NCBI GenBank assembly: GCA_024638655.1
Contig: JAHEJW010000026.1
Location: forward strand, 1-34,932
Direction of reading: 5' to 3'
DNA length: 34,932 bases
From: a bacterium
GTDB lineage: Bacteria; Actinomycetota; Acidimicrobiia; Spongiisociales; ZC4RG35
Part shown: in pieces, positions 16,344 through 25,685 of the stretch
How the letters are laid out: each line of letters begins with the position of its first letter
Position numbering within the stretch: position 1 is the first letter of the stretch
Made by a program: the position numbers and the translations under genes
The notes under the pieces: generated by a model
Database searches by the model: none
Seen by the model: the letters and a program-made list of their open reading frames with translations, nothing else
What the model was told of the DNA's origin: nothing

Positions 16344-17912
16344 ATGGCTCTATTCCGCAAGAGGGGCCCGAAGATCATCAGAAGGTCCTCGGACGAGAGG
16401 ACCGTCGAACACAAGATCGTCGAGGTCAGAGGTCAGAAGGTCCAGCTGAAGCGGGTCGAGCACCCGTCACCGGCCAAGTCGAAGCAGGACGATCGCCGAT
16501 CTAAGCATTCGCGCAAGTCGAGAGACAGGGAAAAACCTGCGGGTCAGGGCGCCTCGAACGGCGTCACCACCTCCCGAAGTCGGTCGAGGCGGCCCGTTGA
16601 CGACGAGATCATTCTCCCGGACGAGTCAGCACGCAAACAGATGCTGGTCAGCATCACCGGAAGCCAGACCCAGATCGTCATCCTCGAAGGCCCCGTCCTG
16701 GTGGAGCACTATGTGGCCCGGGAGGACAGCGGCTCGGTTGCGGGCAACATCTACCTCGCAGTTGCTCGCAACGTTCTCCCCGGTATGGAAGCGGCCTTCC
16801 TCGATTTCGGGGCCTCCAAGAACGGCGTGCTCTATGCGTCTGACGTGGCCGTTCCCGGGAAGTCCAACAGCAAGAACAAGCGAATCGAACAGGTTCTCAA
16901 AGAGGGTGATGAGGTCCTGGTGCAGGTCACCAAGGACGCCATGGGCGCCAAGGGAGCGCGACTCACCGGGATGCCCTCCCTCCCTGGTAGGTATCTGGTT
17001 CTGGTGCCTGACTCGGACAATGTGGGCATCAGCCGGCGTCTCCCCGATGATGACCGAAGCCGACTTCGGGAGATCATCAACAAAGTCAGGCCTGAGGGGT
17101 ATGGCGTCATCGTTCGCACTGCGGCGAGACATGCATCGGCCGAAGAGCTCGCCGCCGACATCTCGAGACTGACCAAGGAGTGGGAGCGCATTCAGGAGGA
17201 GGCGAACCAGGGTGGTGCGCCGCGTCTCGTACATCAGGAGCCGGAGCTACTGATCAAGGTCATCAGGGAGCATTTCACAGCCGACTTCCGCAAGTTGCTG
17301 ATCGACGATCACAGGTCACATGACACCGTCGTCAAGTACCTCCAGTCGACCGCTCCCGACCTCGTGTCCAAGGTTCACTTGTACGAGGACGAGATCCAAC
17401 TCTTCGACCGGTATCACGTTGACGACCAGCTCAAGAAGGCCCTGGACCGGAAGGTCTTCCTTCCCTCCGGTGGACATCTCGTGATAGACCGCACCGAGGC
17501 GCTCACCGTCATCGACGTGAACACCGGCAAGTTCGTCGGGTCCAACCGTCTCGAGGACACCGTCCTCCAGAACAACCTGGAAGCCGCAGAGGAGATCGGC
17601 CGCCAACTGAGACTCCGGGACATCGGGGGGATAATCGTGATCGACTTCATCGACATGGAGTCATCCGAGAACCAACAGAAGGTCCTGCGACGTCTCAAGG
17701 AGACGCTGGCCAAGGACAAAACCCGCACTCAGGTCTTCGAGGTATCTCATCTCGGGCTTGTCGAGATGACCCGGAAGAACGTGTCGGCAGGGCTCCTCGA
17801 GCAATTCTCCCAGAAGTGTGAGCATTGCTCCGGCAGGGGAGTCATTGTCGATGAGTCATTCACACGACAACCCGGCTATCTCGAGGCTGCCGTTGCGGAA
17901 GCTGAGTCGTGA
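16344..17912 (+). CDS. Ribonuclease E/G
   Basis: 522 aa endoribonuclease for RNA decay and rRNA/tRNA processing. Residues 1-100 form a basic, low-complexity region. The S1 domain (about 125-210) and the DNase-I-like catalytic domain follow. The catalytic Asp pair is Asp391 (VIDVNTGKF) and Asp434 (IVIDFIDM), 43 residues apart as in E. coli RNase E. The Zn-link is Cys492/Cys495 (CEHCSGRG), 58 residues after the second Asp, again as in RNase E. The long C-terminal scaffold of proteobacterial RNase E is absent. Shine-Dalgarno AGGAG precedes the ATG. It sits upstream of rplU-rpmA-obg, the usual actinobacterial arrangement. Confidence 0.94.
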   Translation: MALFRKRGPKIIRRSSDERTVEHKIVEVRGQKVQLKRVEHPSPAKSKQDDRRSKHSRKSRDREKPAGQGASNGVTTSRSRSRRPVDDEIILPDESARKQMLVSITGSQTQIVILEGPVLVEHYVAREDSGSVAGNIYLAVARNVLPGMEAAFLDFGASKNGVLYASDVAVPGKSNSKNKRIEQVLKEGDEVLVQVTKDAMGAKGARLTGMPSLPGRYLVLVPDSDNVGISRRLPDDDRSRLREIINKVRPEGYGVIVRTAARHASAEELAADISRLTKEWERIQEEANQGGAPRLVHQEPELLIKVIREHFTADFRKLLIDDHRSHDTVVKYLQSTAPDLVSKVHLYEDEIQLFDRYHVDDQLKKALDRKVFLPSGGHLVIDRTEALTVIDVNTGKFVGSNRLEDTVLQNNLEAAEEIGRQLRLRDIGGIIVIDFIDMESSENQQKVLRRLKETLAKDKTRTQVFEVSHLGLVEMTRKNVSAGLLEQFSQKCEHCSGRGVIVDESFTRQPGYLEAAVAEAES

Positions 17913-17922
17913 GAGCACTGCT

Positions 17923-17951
17923 TTTGCGCATCGGCGCATAGCCGGTACCAT
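17923..17951 (+). promoter_or_regulatory. Candidate promoter of rplU-rpmA-obg
   Basis: TTTGCG (17923-17928) and TACCAT (17946-17951) are separated by 17 nt in the 73-nt gap after the RNase gene. A 5-bp hairpin TGCGC-ATCG-GCGCA (17925-17938) overlaps the -35 and might be a weak terminator of the RNase transcript. Confidence 0.35.
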
Positions 17952-17985
17952 TTAACGCTGATTCCCCCCTCTCGAGAGGTTTCCC

Positions 17986-18348
17986 ATGTATGCCATCATC
18001 CGCGCCGGTGGTAAGCAGGCGAAAGTACAATCAGGCGACGTGCTCGACATCGAGCGCGTCAAATCGGGTGACTCGGAGCTCGAGTTCGCCCCCCTTTTGG
18101 TGGTCGATGACGATGGCAACGCGGTTTCCGATCGCGGAACGCTGTCGAAGGCGAAGGTCACGGCCAAGGTGATCGGCGAGACGGCCGGACCGAAGGTGGA
18201 TATCTTCAAGTACAAGAACAAGACCGGGTATCGACGCCGGATGGGTCACCGGCAGAAGTACACCCGTGTCGAGATCACCGGGATCAAGCTCCCCGGTGGC
18301 AAGAAGACGGCCAAGAAGGCCAAGCCAGCGGCTTCCGAAGAGGAGTAG
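17986..18348 (+). CDS. rplU: 50S ribosomal protein L21
   Basis: 120 aa large-subunit protein. The N-terminus YAIIRAGGKQAKVQSGD and the C-terminal KNKTGYRRRMGHRQKYT motif are diagnostic for L21. A Lys/Ala-rich extension (about 103-120) ends the protein. GAGAGG precedes the ATG. rpmA starts 3 nt after its stop. Confidence 0.97.
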   Translation: MYAIIRAGGKQAKVQSGDVLDIERVKSGDSELEFAPLLVVDDDGNAVSDRGTLSKAKVTAKVIGETAGPKVDIFKYKNKTGYRRRMGHRQKYTRVEITGIKLPGGKKTAKKAKPAASEEE

Positions 18349-18351
18349 GAC

Positions 18352-18603
18352 ATGTCAAAGACAAAGGCAGGCGGCTCATCGAAGAACGGCCGCGACTCGC
18401 GCGCTCAGCGTCTGGGTGCGAAGGTCTTCGACGGCCAGGTCGTCACCGCAGGTGCGATCATCGTCCGTCAGCGTGGTACCCGAATTCACCCAGGTGAGAA
18501 TGTTGGGAGAGGCGGGGACGACACCCTGTTCGCCACTTCGGCGGGCAAGGTCAAATACGGGACCAAGAACAACCGACGCCTCGTCGACGTAGTACCCGAG
18601 TAG
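18352..18603 (+). CDS. rpmA: 50S ribosomal protein L27
   Basis: 83 aa. [21 protein letters not shown] is the flexible L27 N-terminus that reaches the peptidyl-transferase centre, here without the cleavable extension of Firmicutes; [20 protein letters not shown] is the conserved core. It lies 3 nt after rplU and 22 nt before obg. Family length is normal. Confidence 0.97.
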   Translation: MSKTKAGGSSKNGRDSRAQRLGAKVFDGQVVTAGAIIVRQRGTRIHPGENVGRGGDDTLFATSAGKVKYGTKNNRRLVDVVPE

Positions 18604-18625
18604 GGGAGACCCCTCGGGGTCAAAC

Positions 18626-19879
18626 GTGGCGTTCGTCGACCGTGTTCGTGTCAACCTCCGTGCCGGAAATGGCGGCGCGGGGGTTGTCTCGTTTCTCAGG
18701 GTGAAGGGCAAACCAAGAGGCAAGCCGAATGGTGGGAACGGTGGCCAGGGAGGTTCGGTCATCCTCCGGGCCGACCCTTCGGTCGCAACGCTGCTTCGCT
18801 ACAAGCGGAACCCACATCAGAGCGCAGGCAACGGCACTCATGGTGAGGGCGACTTACGTCATGGAAGGGCTGGCGAGGATCTCATACTGCCAGTTCCACT
18901 TGGCACCGTGGTGATAGGGGAAGACGGCGCGATCGTCGCAGACTTGGTCGAGGAAGGGCAGGAGATCGTTGCCGTCGGGGGCGGTAGGGGTGGCCTCGGG
19001 AACGCCGCCTTCCTCGGCCCTTCCAACCGCGCGCCATCGGTTGCCGAACAGGGTGAGTACGGCCAGGAGCGTTGGTTCACACTGGAGCTCAAGCTGCTGG
19101 CCGATGCCGCTCTGATCGGGTTTCCCAATGCCGGGAAGTCCACCTTCATATCACGCGTCTCGGCGGCCAAGCCGAAGATCGCCGACTACCCCTTCACAAC
19201 CCTCGAGCCGAACCTCGGCGTTGTCGATATCGGCGGACGTGAGTTCGTCATGGCCGACATTCCGGGCCTCATCGAAGGTGCCGCAGAGGGTCGAGGGCTG
19301 GGCCACGAGTTCCTTCGGCACACGGAGCGTGCCCGCGCCCTCGTAGTTCTCCTGGACCCGGCCGAAACCCAGCCAGAGCCTCCCCACCGCCAACTGGAGG
19401 TGCTGTTGAACGAAATATCGTCCTATTCGGAAGAGCTGGCAGATCGGCCCCGAATCATCCTGGTAAGCAAGGCCGATCTGGAGGGAGCTGTCGAGGTCGC
19501 AGAGGAGCTGGGTGCGCTGCCGGTCTCGGCTATGACCGGGCAAGGTCTCGAGGAGGCTCTCCACGCTATTGCCGACCTTGCGGACCAGGCCGAGCGCGAG
19601 GCACCCGACAGACGCGGTTTCGTCCTTTATCGCCCTTTGGGCCCGTCATTCACGGTCGAGCGGGAAGACGATGGTTGGAGGGTCAGTGGCCAAGCTGCCG
19701 AAAGGGCAGTGAGGTTCGCCGACCTGACTCTGCCCGAAGCGGCGGATCTCGCAGCGCGGCGCCTGGCCGGTTTGGGCGTCGATCAAGCGCTCGCAGAGGC
19801 GGGCGCCCTAGAAGGCGACGAGGTGCGCATCGGAGATCTCAGTTTCGAGTACACGCCTGATGAAGGGGAAGAGGAGTGA
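18626..19879 (+). CDS. obg: GTPase Obg/CgtA
   Basis: 417 aa GTPase involved in 50S assembly and stress response. The Gly-rich Obg fold covers 1-158 (AGNGGAGVVSF, GGNGGQGGSV, GGGRGGLGNAAF). The G domain has G1 GFPNAGKST (165-173), switch TTLEPNLG, G3 DIPGLIEGA (211-219) and G5 SAMTGQGL (301-308). G4 reads SKAD (281-284) where NKxD is expected. The C-terminal OCT domain covers about 335-417 and ends acidic. Start is GTG 18626, 22 nt after rpmA. It faces trkH convergently across a shared hairpin. Confidence 0.95.
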   Translation: MAFVDRVRVNLRAGNGGAGVVSFLRVKGKPRGKPNGGNGGQGGSVILRADPSVATLLRYKRNPHQSAGNGTHGEGDLRHGRAGEDLILPVPLGTVVIGEDGAIVADLVEEGQEIVAVGGGRGGLGNAAFLGPSNRAPSVAEQGEYGQERWFTLELKLLADAALIGFPNAGKSTFISRVSAAKPKIADYPFTTLEPNLGVVDIGGREFVMADIPGLIEGAAEGRGLGHEFLRHTERARALVVLLDPAETQPEPPHRQLEVLLNEISSYSEELADRPRIILVSKADLEGAVEVAEELGALPVSAMTGQGLEEALHAIADLADQAEREAPDRRGFVLYRPLGPSFTVEREDDGWRVSGQAAERAVRFADLTLPEAADLAARRLAGLGVDQALAEAGALEGDEVRIGDLSFEYTPDEGEEE

Positions 19880-19883
19880 CGCC

Positions 19884-19911
19884 GGCGGAGGACGTCTAGG
19901 TCACCTCCGCC
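19884..19911. terminator. Bidirectional terminator-like hairpin between obg and trkH
   Basis: A perfect 8-bp stem GGCGGAGG/CCTCCGCC with a 12-nt loop lies between convergent obg and trkH and overlaps the last codons of trkH. There is no U-tract on either strand, as often in high-GC actinobacteria. Confidence 0.55.
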
Positions 19912-21394
19912 AGAGGTCCTTTGTTACGAGGACCAGCACCGGGAAGATCTCGAGTCGGCCGACGATCATCAGACCCGAGAGCAGCCACTTGGCGAGGTCG
20001 GGTAGGGAGGCATAGTTGCCGGTGGGCCCCACCTCACCGAGACCGGGGCCAATGTTTCCGATGGATGCCGCCACCGCCGAAGTCGCAGTGACCAGGTCGA
20101 GGCCCTCGGCCAGGTTGGCGTCTATGAAGGCGAGAAGGAACGTGCCGGTCATGAATAGGAACATGTAGAACAGGAAATATGACTGGACCGCCTCGATCAC
20201 CGGTTCGGTCACCCTCTTCTTGCCGAAATTGGTGACGAGGATCGCCCGGGGATGGACCAGTCTCCGAAGATCTGCATAAGCCGCCTTTGACAGGACTCCG
20301 ATCCTGAAAGTCTTCATACCCCCCGCGGTGGAGCCGGCCATGCCACCGAGGAACATCAGCCCTACGACCATGATCTGTAACGCCGGTCGCCAGGCCCCGA
20401 AGTCCGCAGATGCGAACCCGGTGGTGGTCGTGAGGGAGACGGTATTGAATGCTGCGTCTCGGACGGCGTCACCCAAGGTTTGGTCGGCGAGAAGGCCGCC
20501 TGCGACTATGACGACCGCTACGACTGTGATCAACGTGTACAGCCGGAACTCCGAGTTCCTCGCATACTCGACGGGTTTCGCCCACGCCCGGTAGTGAAGG
20601 GCAAAAGAGACACCGGCCAGGAACATGAAGCCTGTTATCACCCATTGCGTGTACGCACTGAAGCCTGCAATCGAAGAGGCCTCGGTCCCGAAACCCCCGG
20701 TGGACATGGTGGTGAACGCGTGGATCACCGCCTGGAAGCTGGTCATGTCCCCGGCAGCGAGTAGGACCATTTCGAGGGCGGTGATGATCGCGTAGATCAG
20801 CCACAGGCGTTTGGCGGTTTCCTGAAATCTCGGAGTGAGGCGATCGGGCGTCGGGCCCGGAGACTCTGCACGCGCCAGCTGCATTCCGCCTGTCCCGAGC
20901 AGCGGCAGAATCGCCACTCCCAGGACGATCACACCCATGCCCCCGAGCCACTGGGTCATCGCTCGCCAGAAGGAAATCCCCTTGGGCAGGACTCCAGGGT
21001 CGGGCAGTATCGACGCGCCCGTCGTAGTGAAGCCTGATGCCGTCTCGAAGATCGCGTCGGATATTCCTGGGATCGAACCGCTGAGCAGATAGGGGAGCGC
21101 GCCAAAGGCCGAGAAGACGAACCAGGCCAATCCGACGGTGGCGAATCCCTGTTTGACAGTGATGGCCTCTGGGCGCTTCACGAAACGCCTCGTCACATAT
21201 CCGGTGACGGCGGTGATGCCGGCGGCTATCCCAATCTGGAGGGCGGTCTCGAACTCTGAGAAGAGCGCCGAGACCAGGGCGGAGACGACCATCGCAACCG
21301 CTACGAATGTCAGTACCGAGCCCAGCACGTAGGCGACAGTCTTGATCAGCCCGACAGCCGGCTCTTGGCTCCTCCGCTGGGCTCTGACCGTCAT
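19901..21394 (-). CDS. trkH: K+ uptake channel subunit TrkH/KtrB
   Basis: 497 aa membrane protein forming the K+-conducting pore. Four pore-loop signatures appear in order: GFTTTGASIL, TMSTGGFGTE, SLTTTTGFASADF and ASIGNIGPGLG. About ten or more hydrophobic segments surround them. Start ATG 21394 overlaps the trkA stop (ATGA), giving coupled translation; a longer upstream frame is shadow sequence inside trkA. The N-terminal RRSQEPAVG is cytoplasmic and basic. Pairing with trkA shows a nucleotide-gated K+ uptake system. Confidence 0.94.
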   Translation of the reverse strand: MTVRAQRRSQEPAVGLIKTVAYVLGSVLTFVAVAMVVSALVSALFSEFETALQIGIAAGITAVTGYVTRRFVKRPEAITVKQGFATVGLAWFVFSAFGALPYLLSGSIPGISDAIFETASGFTTTGASILPDPGVLPKGISFWRAMTQWLGGMGVIVLGVAILPLLGTGGMQLARAESPGPTPDRLTPRFQETAKRLWLIYAIITALEMVLLAAGDMTSFQAVIHAFTTMSTGGFGTEASSIAGFSAYTQWVITGFMFLAGVSFALHYRAWAKPVEYARNSEFRLYTLITVVAVVIVAGGLLADQTLGDAVRDAAFNTVSLTTTTGFASADFGAWRPALQIMVVGLMFLGGMAGSTAGGMKTFRIGVLSKAAYADLRRLVHPRAILVTNFGKKRVTEPVIEAVQSYFLFYMFLFMTGTFLLAFIDANLAEGLDLVTATSAVAASIGNIGPGLGEVGPTGNYASLPDLAKWLLSGLMIVGRLEIFPVLVLVTKDLWRR

Positions 21395-22722
21395 GCCGTG
21401 AAGAGAGCCACCGACTCCTCGATGTCTCGAGGCAAGGCGAAGAAGATGATGTGATCGCCTACCCTCACCACCGTGGAGCCGTCCGGGACGAAGGTGGTGC
21501 CATCTCTGGAGATGCCGCCGATGATCACGCCCACCGGAAGGTCGAGATCCAGAAGAGTCTTGTTTGCAGCCTCGGAGTCTCCACTCACCTCGATCTCGAT
21601 TGCCTCGGCATCGGTGTCGGAGAACGTTGCGACTTGCTCGACTTCCCCCTGGCGGACGAATCGAAGGATTGCCGACGCTGCCATGAGACGTGAGGACACA
21701 GCAGCGTCGATACCCACGCCCGACAACAATCCCACATAGGAGATTCGGTTGAACCTCGAGATCGCCATCCCCGCACCACTTGCCTTGGCCACCAGACAAC
21801 CGAGGAGGTTGACTTCGTCCCAGCCGGTCAACCCAATTGCCACGTCTTTCGGTCCGAGGTCGAGATCGGCGAGAACTTCCGGATCGGTCGGGTCTCCACA
21901 GAGAACCAGGGCGTTGGGATAGCGCCCGGCGAGAACCCCGCAGCGGCTGGCATCTTGGTCGACGACGACGACGGAGAGACCTGCCTTGTCCATTGCGGCG
22001 ACGGTGAGCTCAGCGAATCGTGTGCCTCCCAAGATGATGGCACGATCCAGGTTCCTCCGCCGCAGGCCGAGCATGCGCGTCGCTTCATCTACGCGGTCGT
22101 CGGTGGTCATCACGAGAGCGTGGTCTCCGGAGCGCACCATCGTGTCGCCATGTGCAACGATCGTCCGACCATCGCGGACAAGGGCTGCGACCACCCAACC
22201 CCACTCCGCCCTTCGAAGTCTCAGCTCCCTGAGAGGTTCCTCAGTGATCGGGGCGTTGGGAGCGACGATCGCGCCGACCATCACGAGCTTGCCGTCAGCG
22301 AAGCCAATGAGCTCCGAAGCGCCACCGAGACCCACGATCCCAACCAACTCCTCGGCTGCGGTTGCAGATGGGTCGATCACGACATCGACTCCGAGACGAT
22401 CCGCTCCTTCCCGTATCTCGGGGTCTTCGATTCGGGCGATGGTCGTCTTAGCGCCCAGCTCGGTTGCCGTGTAGCAGGCGAGAACATTCACGCCGTCCGA
22501 GTTGGACACGGCGATGAGGAGATCTGTCTTGGCGGCCCCCGCCTCTTCGAGCATGTGTGTGCTGGCCCCGTTGCCATGGAGGACTAGAGCGTCGATGCCC
22601 TCCTGGAGTTGGGCGGCACGGTTCTCGTCGTCTTCGATGACGATTACGTCCTGACCTTCCGAGGAGAGGCGTTCGGCTAGATAGGAGCCGACTGCTCCGG
22701 CACCTACGATGATTATTCGCAT
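21391..22722 (-). CDS. trkA: Trk system K+ uptake regulatory subunit TrkA
   Basis: 443 aa cytosolic protein with two RCK repeats that bind NAD(H)/nucleotides and gate TrkH. The first Rossmann motif GAGAVGSYLAERL is at about 7-19 with an acidic strand end (VIVIEDDENR). The second begins IILGGTRFAELTVAAMDKAG at about 231. Two TrkA-C domains lie near 140-220 and 360-443. ATG 22722 follows AAGGAGA. It overlaps trkH by 4 bases and is divergent from the MoxR gene. Confidence 0.94.
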   Translation of the reverse strand: MRIIIVGAGAVGSYLAERLSSEGQDVIVIEDDENRAAQLQEGIDALVLHGNGASTHMLEEAGAAKTDLLIAVSNSDGVNVLACYTATELGAKTTIARIEDPEIREGADRLGVDVVIDPSATAAEELVGIVGLGGASELIGFADGKLVMVGAIVAPNAPITEEPLRELRLRRAEWGWVVAALVRDGRTIVAHGDTMVRSGDHALVMTTDDRVDEATRMLGLRRRNLDRAIILGGTRFAELTVAAMDKAGLSVVVVDQDASRCGVLAGRYPNALVLCGDPTDPEVLADLDLGPKDVAIGLTGWDEVNLLGCLVAKASGAGMAISRFNRISYVGLLSGVGIDAAVSSRLMAASAILRFVRQGEVEQVATFSDTDAEAIEIEVSGDSEAANKTLLDLDLPVGVIIGGISRDGTTFVPDGSTVVRVGDHIIFFALPRDIEESVALFTA

Positions 22723-22801
22723 TCTTGCCGCATTCTCCTTGGCACAGAAGCTCCAGGCTAACTATCCGTAGGCGGAACATTGCGCGATGTCTCGACTCAA
22801 C

Positions 22802-22830
22802 CTGGCCATCGATCACAGCGCCCGTACAAT
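22802..22830 (+). promoter_or_regulatory. Candidate promoter of the MoxR-VWA genes
   Basis: CTGGCC (22802-22807) and TACAAT (22825-22830), spacer 17 nt. Initiation near 22837 gives a short leader with AGGAG before the ATG at 22854. The arrangement resembles the mreB promoter candidate. Confidence 0.4.
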
Positions 22831-22853
22831 GAGCACTCGAATCCAGGAGTCAC

Positions 22854-23714
22854 ATGCATTTCGACAGCCCCGAGGCGGTCTCTGCGGCCCTCAAGTCGGC
22901 CCAATATCTGCCCGATGCGCGCATCTCACAGGTCGTGTTCCTGGCAGACCGTCTCAGCAAGCCGGTGCTGGTCGAGGGGCCCGCTGGGGTCGGGAAGACC
23001 GAACTTGCGAAGACTATGGCGATCGTCACCGGCCGTGATCTGATCAGGTTGCAGTGCTATGAGGGTCTCGATGAGGCCAAGGCTCTCTACGAGTGGAACT
23101 ACAAGAAGCAGTTGCTCCGCATTCAGTCCGACGTCGATCACGACTGGGATACGATCAGCCACGACATCTTCTCGGAGGAATTCCTCCTGACTCGGCCGCT
23201 GCTCGCCGCAATCAGATCGCCCGATCCTGTTGTGCTTCTGATCGACGAGGTGGACCGTGTCGAAATCGAGACCGAGGCCCTCCTCTTGGAGATTCTCTCA
23301 GACTTCCAGGTGTCGATCCCTGAGCTGGGGACGATGGTGGCGGCCACCCAACCGTTGGTCTTCCTCACCTCGAACAACACCCGGGAGCTGAGTGAGGCAC
23401 TCAAGCGGCGTTGCCTCTTCCTTCACATCGACTATCCGGATCCCGAACGGGAGGAGGAGATCCTGGCCGCCCGAGTTCCAGGTCTCGCGGAGCACCTGGC
23501 ATCTCAGGTCGCCAAAGTGGCGCGTTCGATCCGAGGCCTCGATCTCAAGAAGGCACCGTCGATCTCTGAGACGATCGACTGGGCCCGGACTCTCCTCGCC
23601 CTGTCGATAGAACAAGTCGATGAAGAGGTGCTCGGAGACACCCTCCATGTGCTTCTCAAGTATCAGACCGATATCGAAAAGGCCGCCAAAGAGCTGACCT
23701 CGTCCGGTCGATAG
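22854..23714 (+). CDS. MoxR-family AAA+ ATPase (CoxD-like)
   Basis: 286 aa. Walker A GPAGVGKT is at 42-49, Walker B LLIDEVDR in the middle and sensor-1 FLTSNNTRELSEALKRR follows. MoxR ATPases act as chaperones that mature metalloenzymes or other complexes, often with a VWA partner. This one overlaps a VWA gene and lies near a molybdenum hydroxylase gene, the context of CoxD in CO-dehydrogenase clusters, where CoxD helps build the CuMo centre. CoxD identity is an inference from context; general MoxR membership is clear. AGGAG precedes the ATG. Confidence 0.85.
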   Translation: MHFDSPEAVSAALKSAQYLPDARISQVVFLADRLSKPVLVEGPAGVGKTELAKTMAIVTGRDLIRLQCYEGLDEAKALYEWNYKKQLLRIQSDVDHDWDTISHDIFSEEFLLTRPLLAAIRSPDPVVLLIDEVDRVEIETEALLLEILSDFQVSIPELGTMVAATQPLVFLTSNNTRELSEALKRRCLFLHIDYPDPEREEEILAARVPGLAEHLASQVAKVARSIRGLDLKKAPSISETIDWARTLLALSIEQVDEEVLGDTLHVLLKYQTDIEKAAKELTSSGR

Positions 23715-25147
23715 TGCTCCCTGTAATCACAGGATTCGTCGACGAGCTGAGGCGGTCCGGGGTGCCCGTCTCGATGGTCGAGGCAATCGATGCGATGAAG
23801 GCAGTCGAGGCGATCGACCTATCCGAGAGGGTCGCTCTCAGGGAGACGTTGCGTGCCACGCTCGTGAAGAACCTGCGGCACGAGAGAGCCTTCGACACGG
23901 CTTTCGACGTCTACTTCTCCACGGTTCCCGCCCTGGCCGAGGAGGACGCCGACTCTCTGGATCAGGCTCAGCCTGGTGGTGAAGTCTCAGACCCGGAGAG
24001 CGGGGCGCAGGCACCCGCTTTCGACCTGGAGGCCCTGGTCGACTCGCTGCTCGAAGCCCTGGAGGGCCTCGACGCCGAAGCCCTGAGACGGGGCGCACGC
24101 GATGCTGTCGACAATCTCGCTGGGATGGAGCCAGGGAGACCTGTGGGCGGCACCTACTACCTGTATCGCACCCTGCGCCGTCTCGACATGGACGACCTCG
24201 AAGAACAACTGACCGAGGCACTGCTTGCAGACAATGACCTCACCGAGTTCGAGCGCCGTCTGCTCGAAGAGGAAATCGAGACACGGCTGGAGATGCTTCG
24301 TCGGGAGATCGAGGAGGAGATCAGGCGACGTCTGGTCGCCGACCGTGGACGTGACGCTGTCGCTCGGACATTGCGGCGTCCCCTGGCGGAGGATGTCGAC
24401 TTGATGCACGCCACTCGCGCCGAGTTAGCGGAGATGGAGGCGGCCATCGGGCCATTGACGAGAAAACTGGCTGCCCGATTAGCCCGTCGTCGAAAGAGGA
24501 GGACCGGACGTCTCGACTTCCGGAGGACGGTCCGGCGATCCCTGGCTACGGGAGGGGTTCCTGTCGACCCGCAGTTTCGATATCCACGTCCTCATCGGCC
24601 TGAGGTTTGGCTCCTCTGCGATATCTCCGGATCAATGGCCACGTTCTCCAGGTTCACTTTGCAGTTCACCCATGCGATGTCGACCCATTTCTCGAGGCTC
24701 CGGACCTTCGCCTTCGTCGACACGGTGGACGAGGTGACAGAGTTCTTCGGTCCTGGGGTGGACTTCGGCTCGGCGGTTGATCGGATAACAACTGAGGCTG
24801 AAGTCGTCTGGCTGGACGGGCACTCTGACTACGGCAACAGCTTGGAGACCTTCTACAGCCGCTACGGGCGTCAAATGACGTCGAGGACCACGGTGATAAT
24901 CACCGGAGACGCTCGAAACAACTACCGGCCAGCGCGGGATTCCGCCCTGTCCGAAGTGGCGAGGGCTGCCCGTGCGGTCATATGGCTCAATCCGGAGCCA
25001 CACGCCTATTGGGACACCGGTGACTCGGCAATGTCCCACTATGCGAGACATTGCACCTCGGTCCACGAGGTCCGCACACTGCGGCAACTCGAGGAGTTTG
25101 TGGAGAACCTGACGCTTCCGTCAGCCCGCCCTCTCCAGAATGCCTAA
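23714..25147 (+). CDS. VWA domain protein (CoxE-like)
   Basis: 477 aa, GTG start sharing one base with the MoxR stop. The C-terminal half is a VWA domain of the CoxE type with MIDAS DISGSM (Asp303, Ser305, Ser307). The N-terminal half is helical and rich in charged residues (for example EEEIETRLEMLRREIEEEIRRR), probably the contact region for the ATPase. It pairs with the upstream MoxR ATPase as a likely two-component chaperone. The target may be the molybdenum hydroxylase encoded at 25686, by analogy with CoxD/CoxE. Confidence 0.85.
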   Translation: MLPVITGFVDELRRSGVPVSMVEAIDAMKAVEAIDLSERVALRETLRATLVKNLRHERAFDTAFDVYFSTVPALAEEDADSLDQAQPGGEVSDPESGAQAPAFDLEALVDSLLEALEGLDAEALRRGARDAVDNLAGMEPGRPVGGTYYLYRTLRRLDMDDLEEQLTEALLADNDLTEFERRLLEEEIETRLEMLRREIEEEIRRRLVADRGRDAVARTLRRPLAEDVDLMHATRAELAEMEAAIGPLTRKLAARLARRRKRRTGRLDFRRTVRRSLATGGVPVDPQFRYPRPHRPEVWLLCDISGSMATFSRFTLQFTHAMSTHFSRLRTFAFVDTVDEVTEFFGPGVDFGSAVDRITTEAEVVWLDGHSDYGNSLETFYSRYGRQMTSRTTVIITGDARNNYRPARDSALSEVARAARAVIWLNPEPHAYWDTGDSAMSHYARHCTSVHEVRTLRQLEEFVENLTLPSARPLQNA

Positions 25148-25215
25148 ACCTGGGGGTTTCGATTGCCGATGTTTCGTGGGTTCCCGGTTAGCGGGCATTC
25201 CAAAGAGGTGAACAG

Positions 25216-25581
25216 ATGGGCTCAAGGATTCTCATAGTGGAGGACTCGGCCGTCATCAGGCGGCTGATCGAAGTTTGTCTCCGTGCAGCTGATCTCGAGA
25301 TCGTCACCCGTGAGGACGGGAAGTCGGGCCTCCATGCCGTTTCGTCGGAGTCTCCGGACCTGGTTGTCCTCGACATCGGGTTGCCGGGAATGGACGGATG
25401 GGAAGTCCTAGACCGCATCCGGCGTGACGAGACCACGCAGAGCATCCCGGTGGTCGTTCTGACAGCCCATGCCGAAGAGGAGTCCCGCAGGCGTGCCAAC
25501 GAAGGCGGAGCCGATGCCTTCGTCACAAAACCGTTCCAACCCAACGACTTCCGATCCACCGTCCTGTCTCTCCTCGAGTGA
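25216..25581 (+). CDS. Single-domain response regulator (receiver only)
   Basis: 121 aa with only a CheY-like receiver. Acidic pocket Glu9-Asp10, phosphoacceptor Asp53 (VVLDIGLPGMDG), Thr83 (VVLTAH) and Lys105 (VTKPFQ) are all present. There is no output domain and no adjacent histidine kinase. GAGGTG lies before the ATG. It sits alone between the VWA gene and the molybdenum hydroxylase gene, with 68 nt upstream. Partner kinase and output are unknown. Confidence 0.92.
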   Translation: MGSRILIVEDSAVIRRLIEVCLRAADLEIVTREDGKSGLHAVSSESPDLVVLDIGLPGMDGWEVLDRIRRDETTQSIPVVVLTAHAEEESRRRANEGGADAFVTKPFQPNDFRSTVLSLLE

Positions 25582-25672
25582 CCTGACCCAGCCCGTCGAA
25601 ACCGAGGATCTCCCGTCCTTGACGGCTGGATTCTGAAGATCGGAGCAGACCGCTCAGCTCGTCGGGCGCCGG

Positions 25673-25678
25673 TAGTCT
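25673..25678 (+). promoter_or_regulatory. Candidate -10 box of the molybdenum hydroxylase gene
   Basis: TAGTCT ends 7 nt before the GTG start at 25686, consistent with a leaderless mRNA. There is no Shine-Dalgarno. Confidence 0.35.
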
Positions 25679-25685
25679 CCCGGCC

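Noticed and set aside
16150..16449. 99-codon frame before and into the RNase E/G gene
   Set aside because: No recognisable product, overlaps the start of a certain gene in another frame and has no homologue I recognise.
21395..21799. N-terminal extension of trkH by 135 residues
   Set aside because: It lies inside trkA, has no TrkH-like sequence, and the ATG at 21394 has the classical ATGA overlap with trkA.
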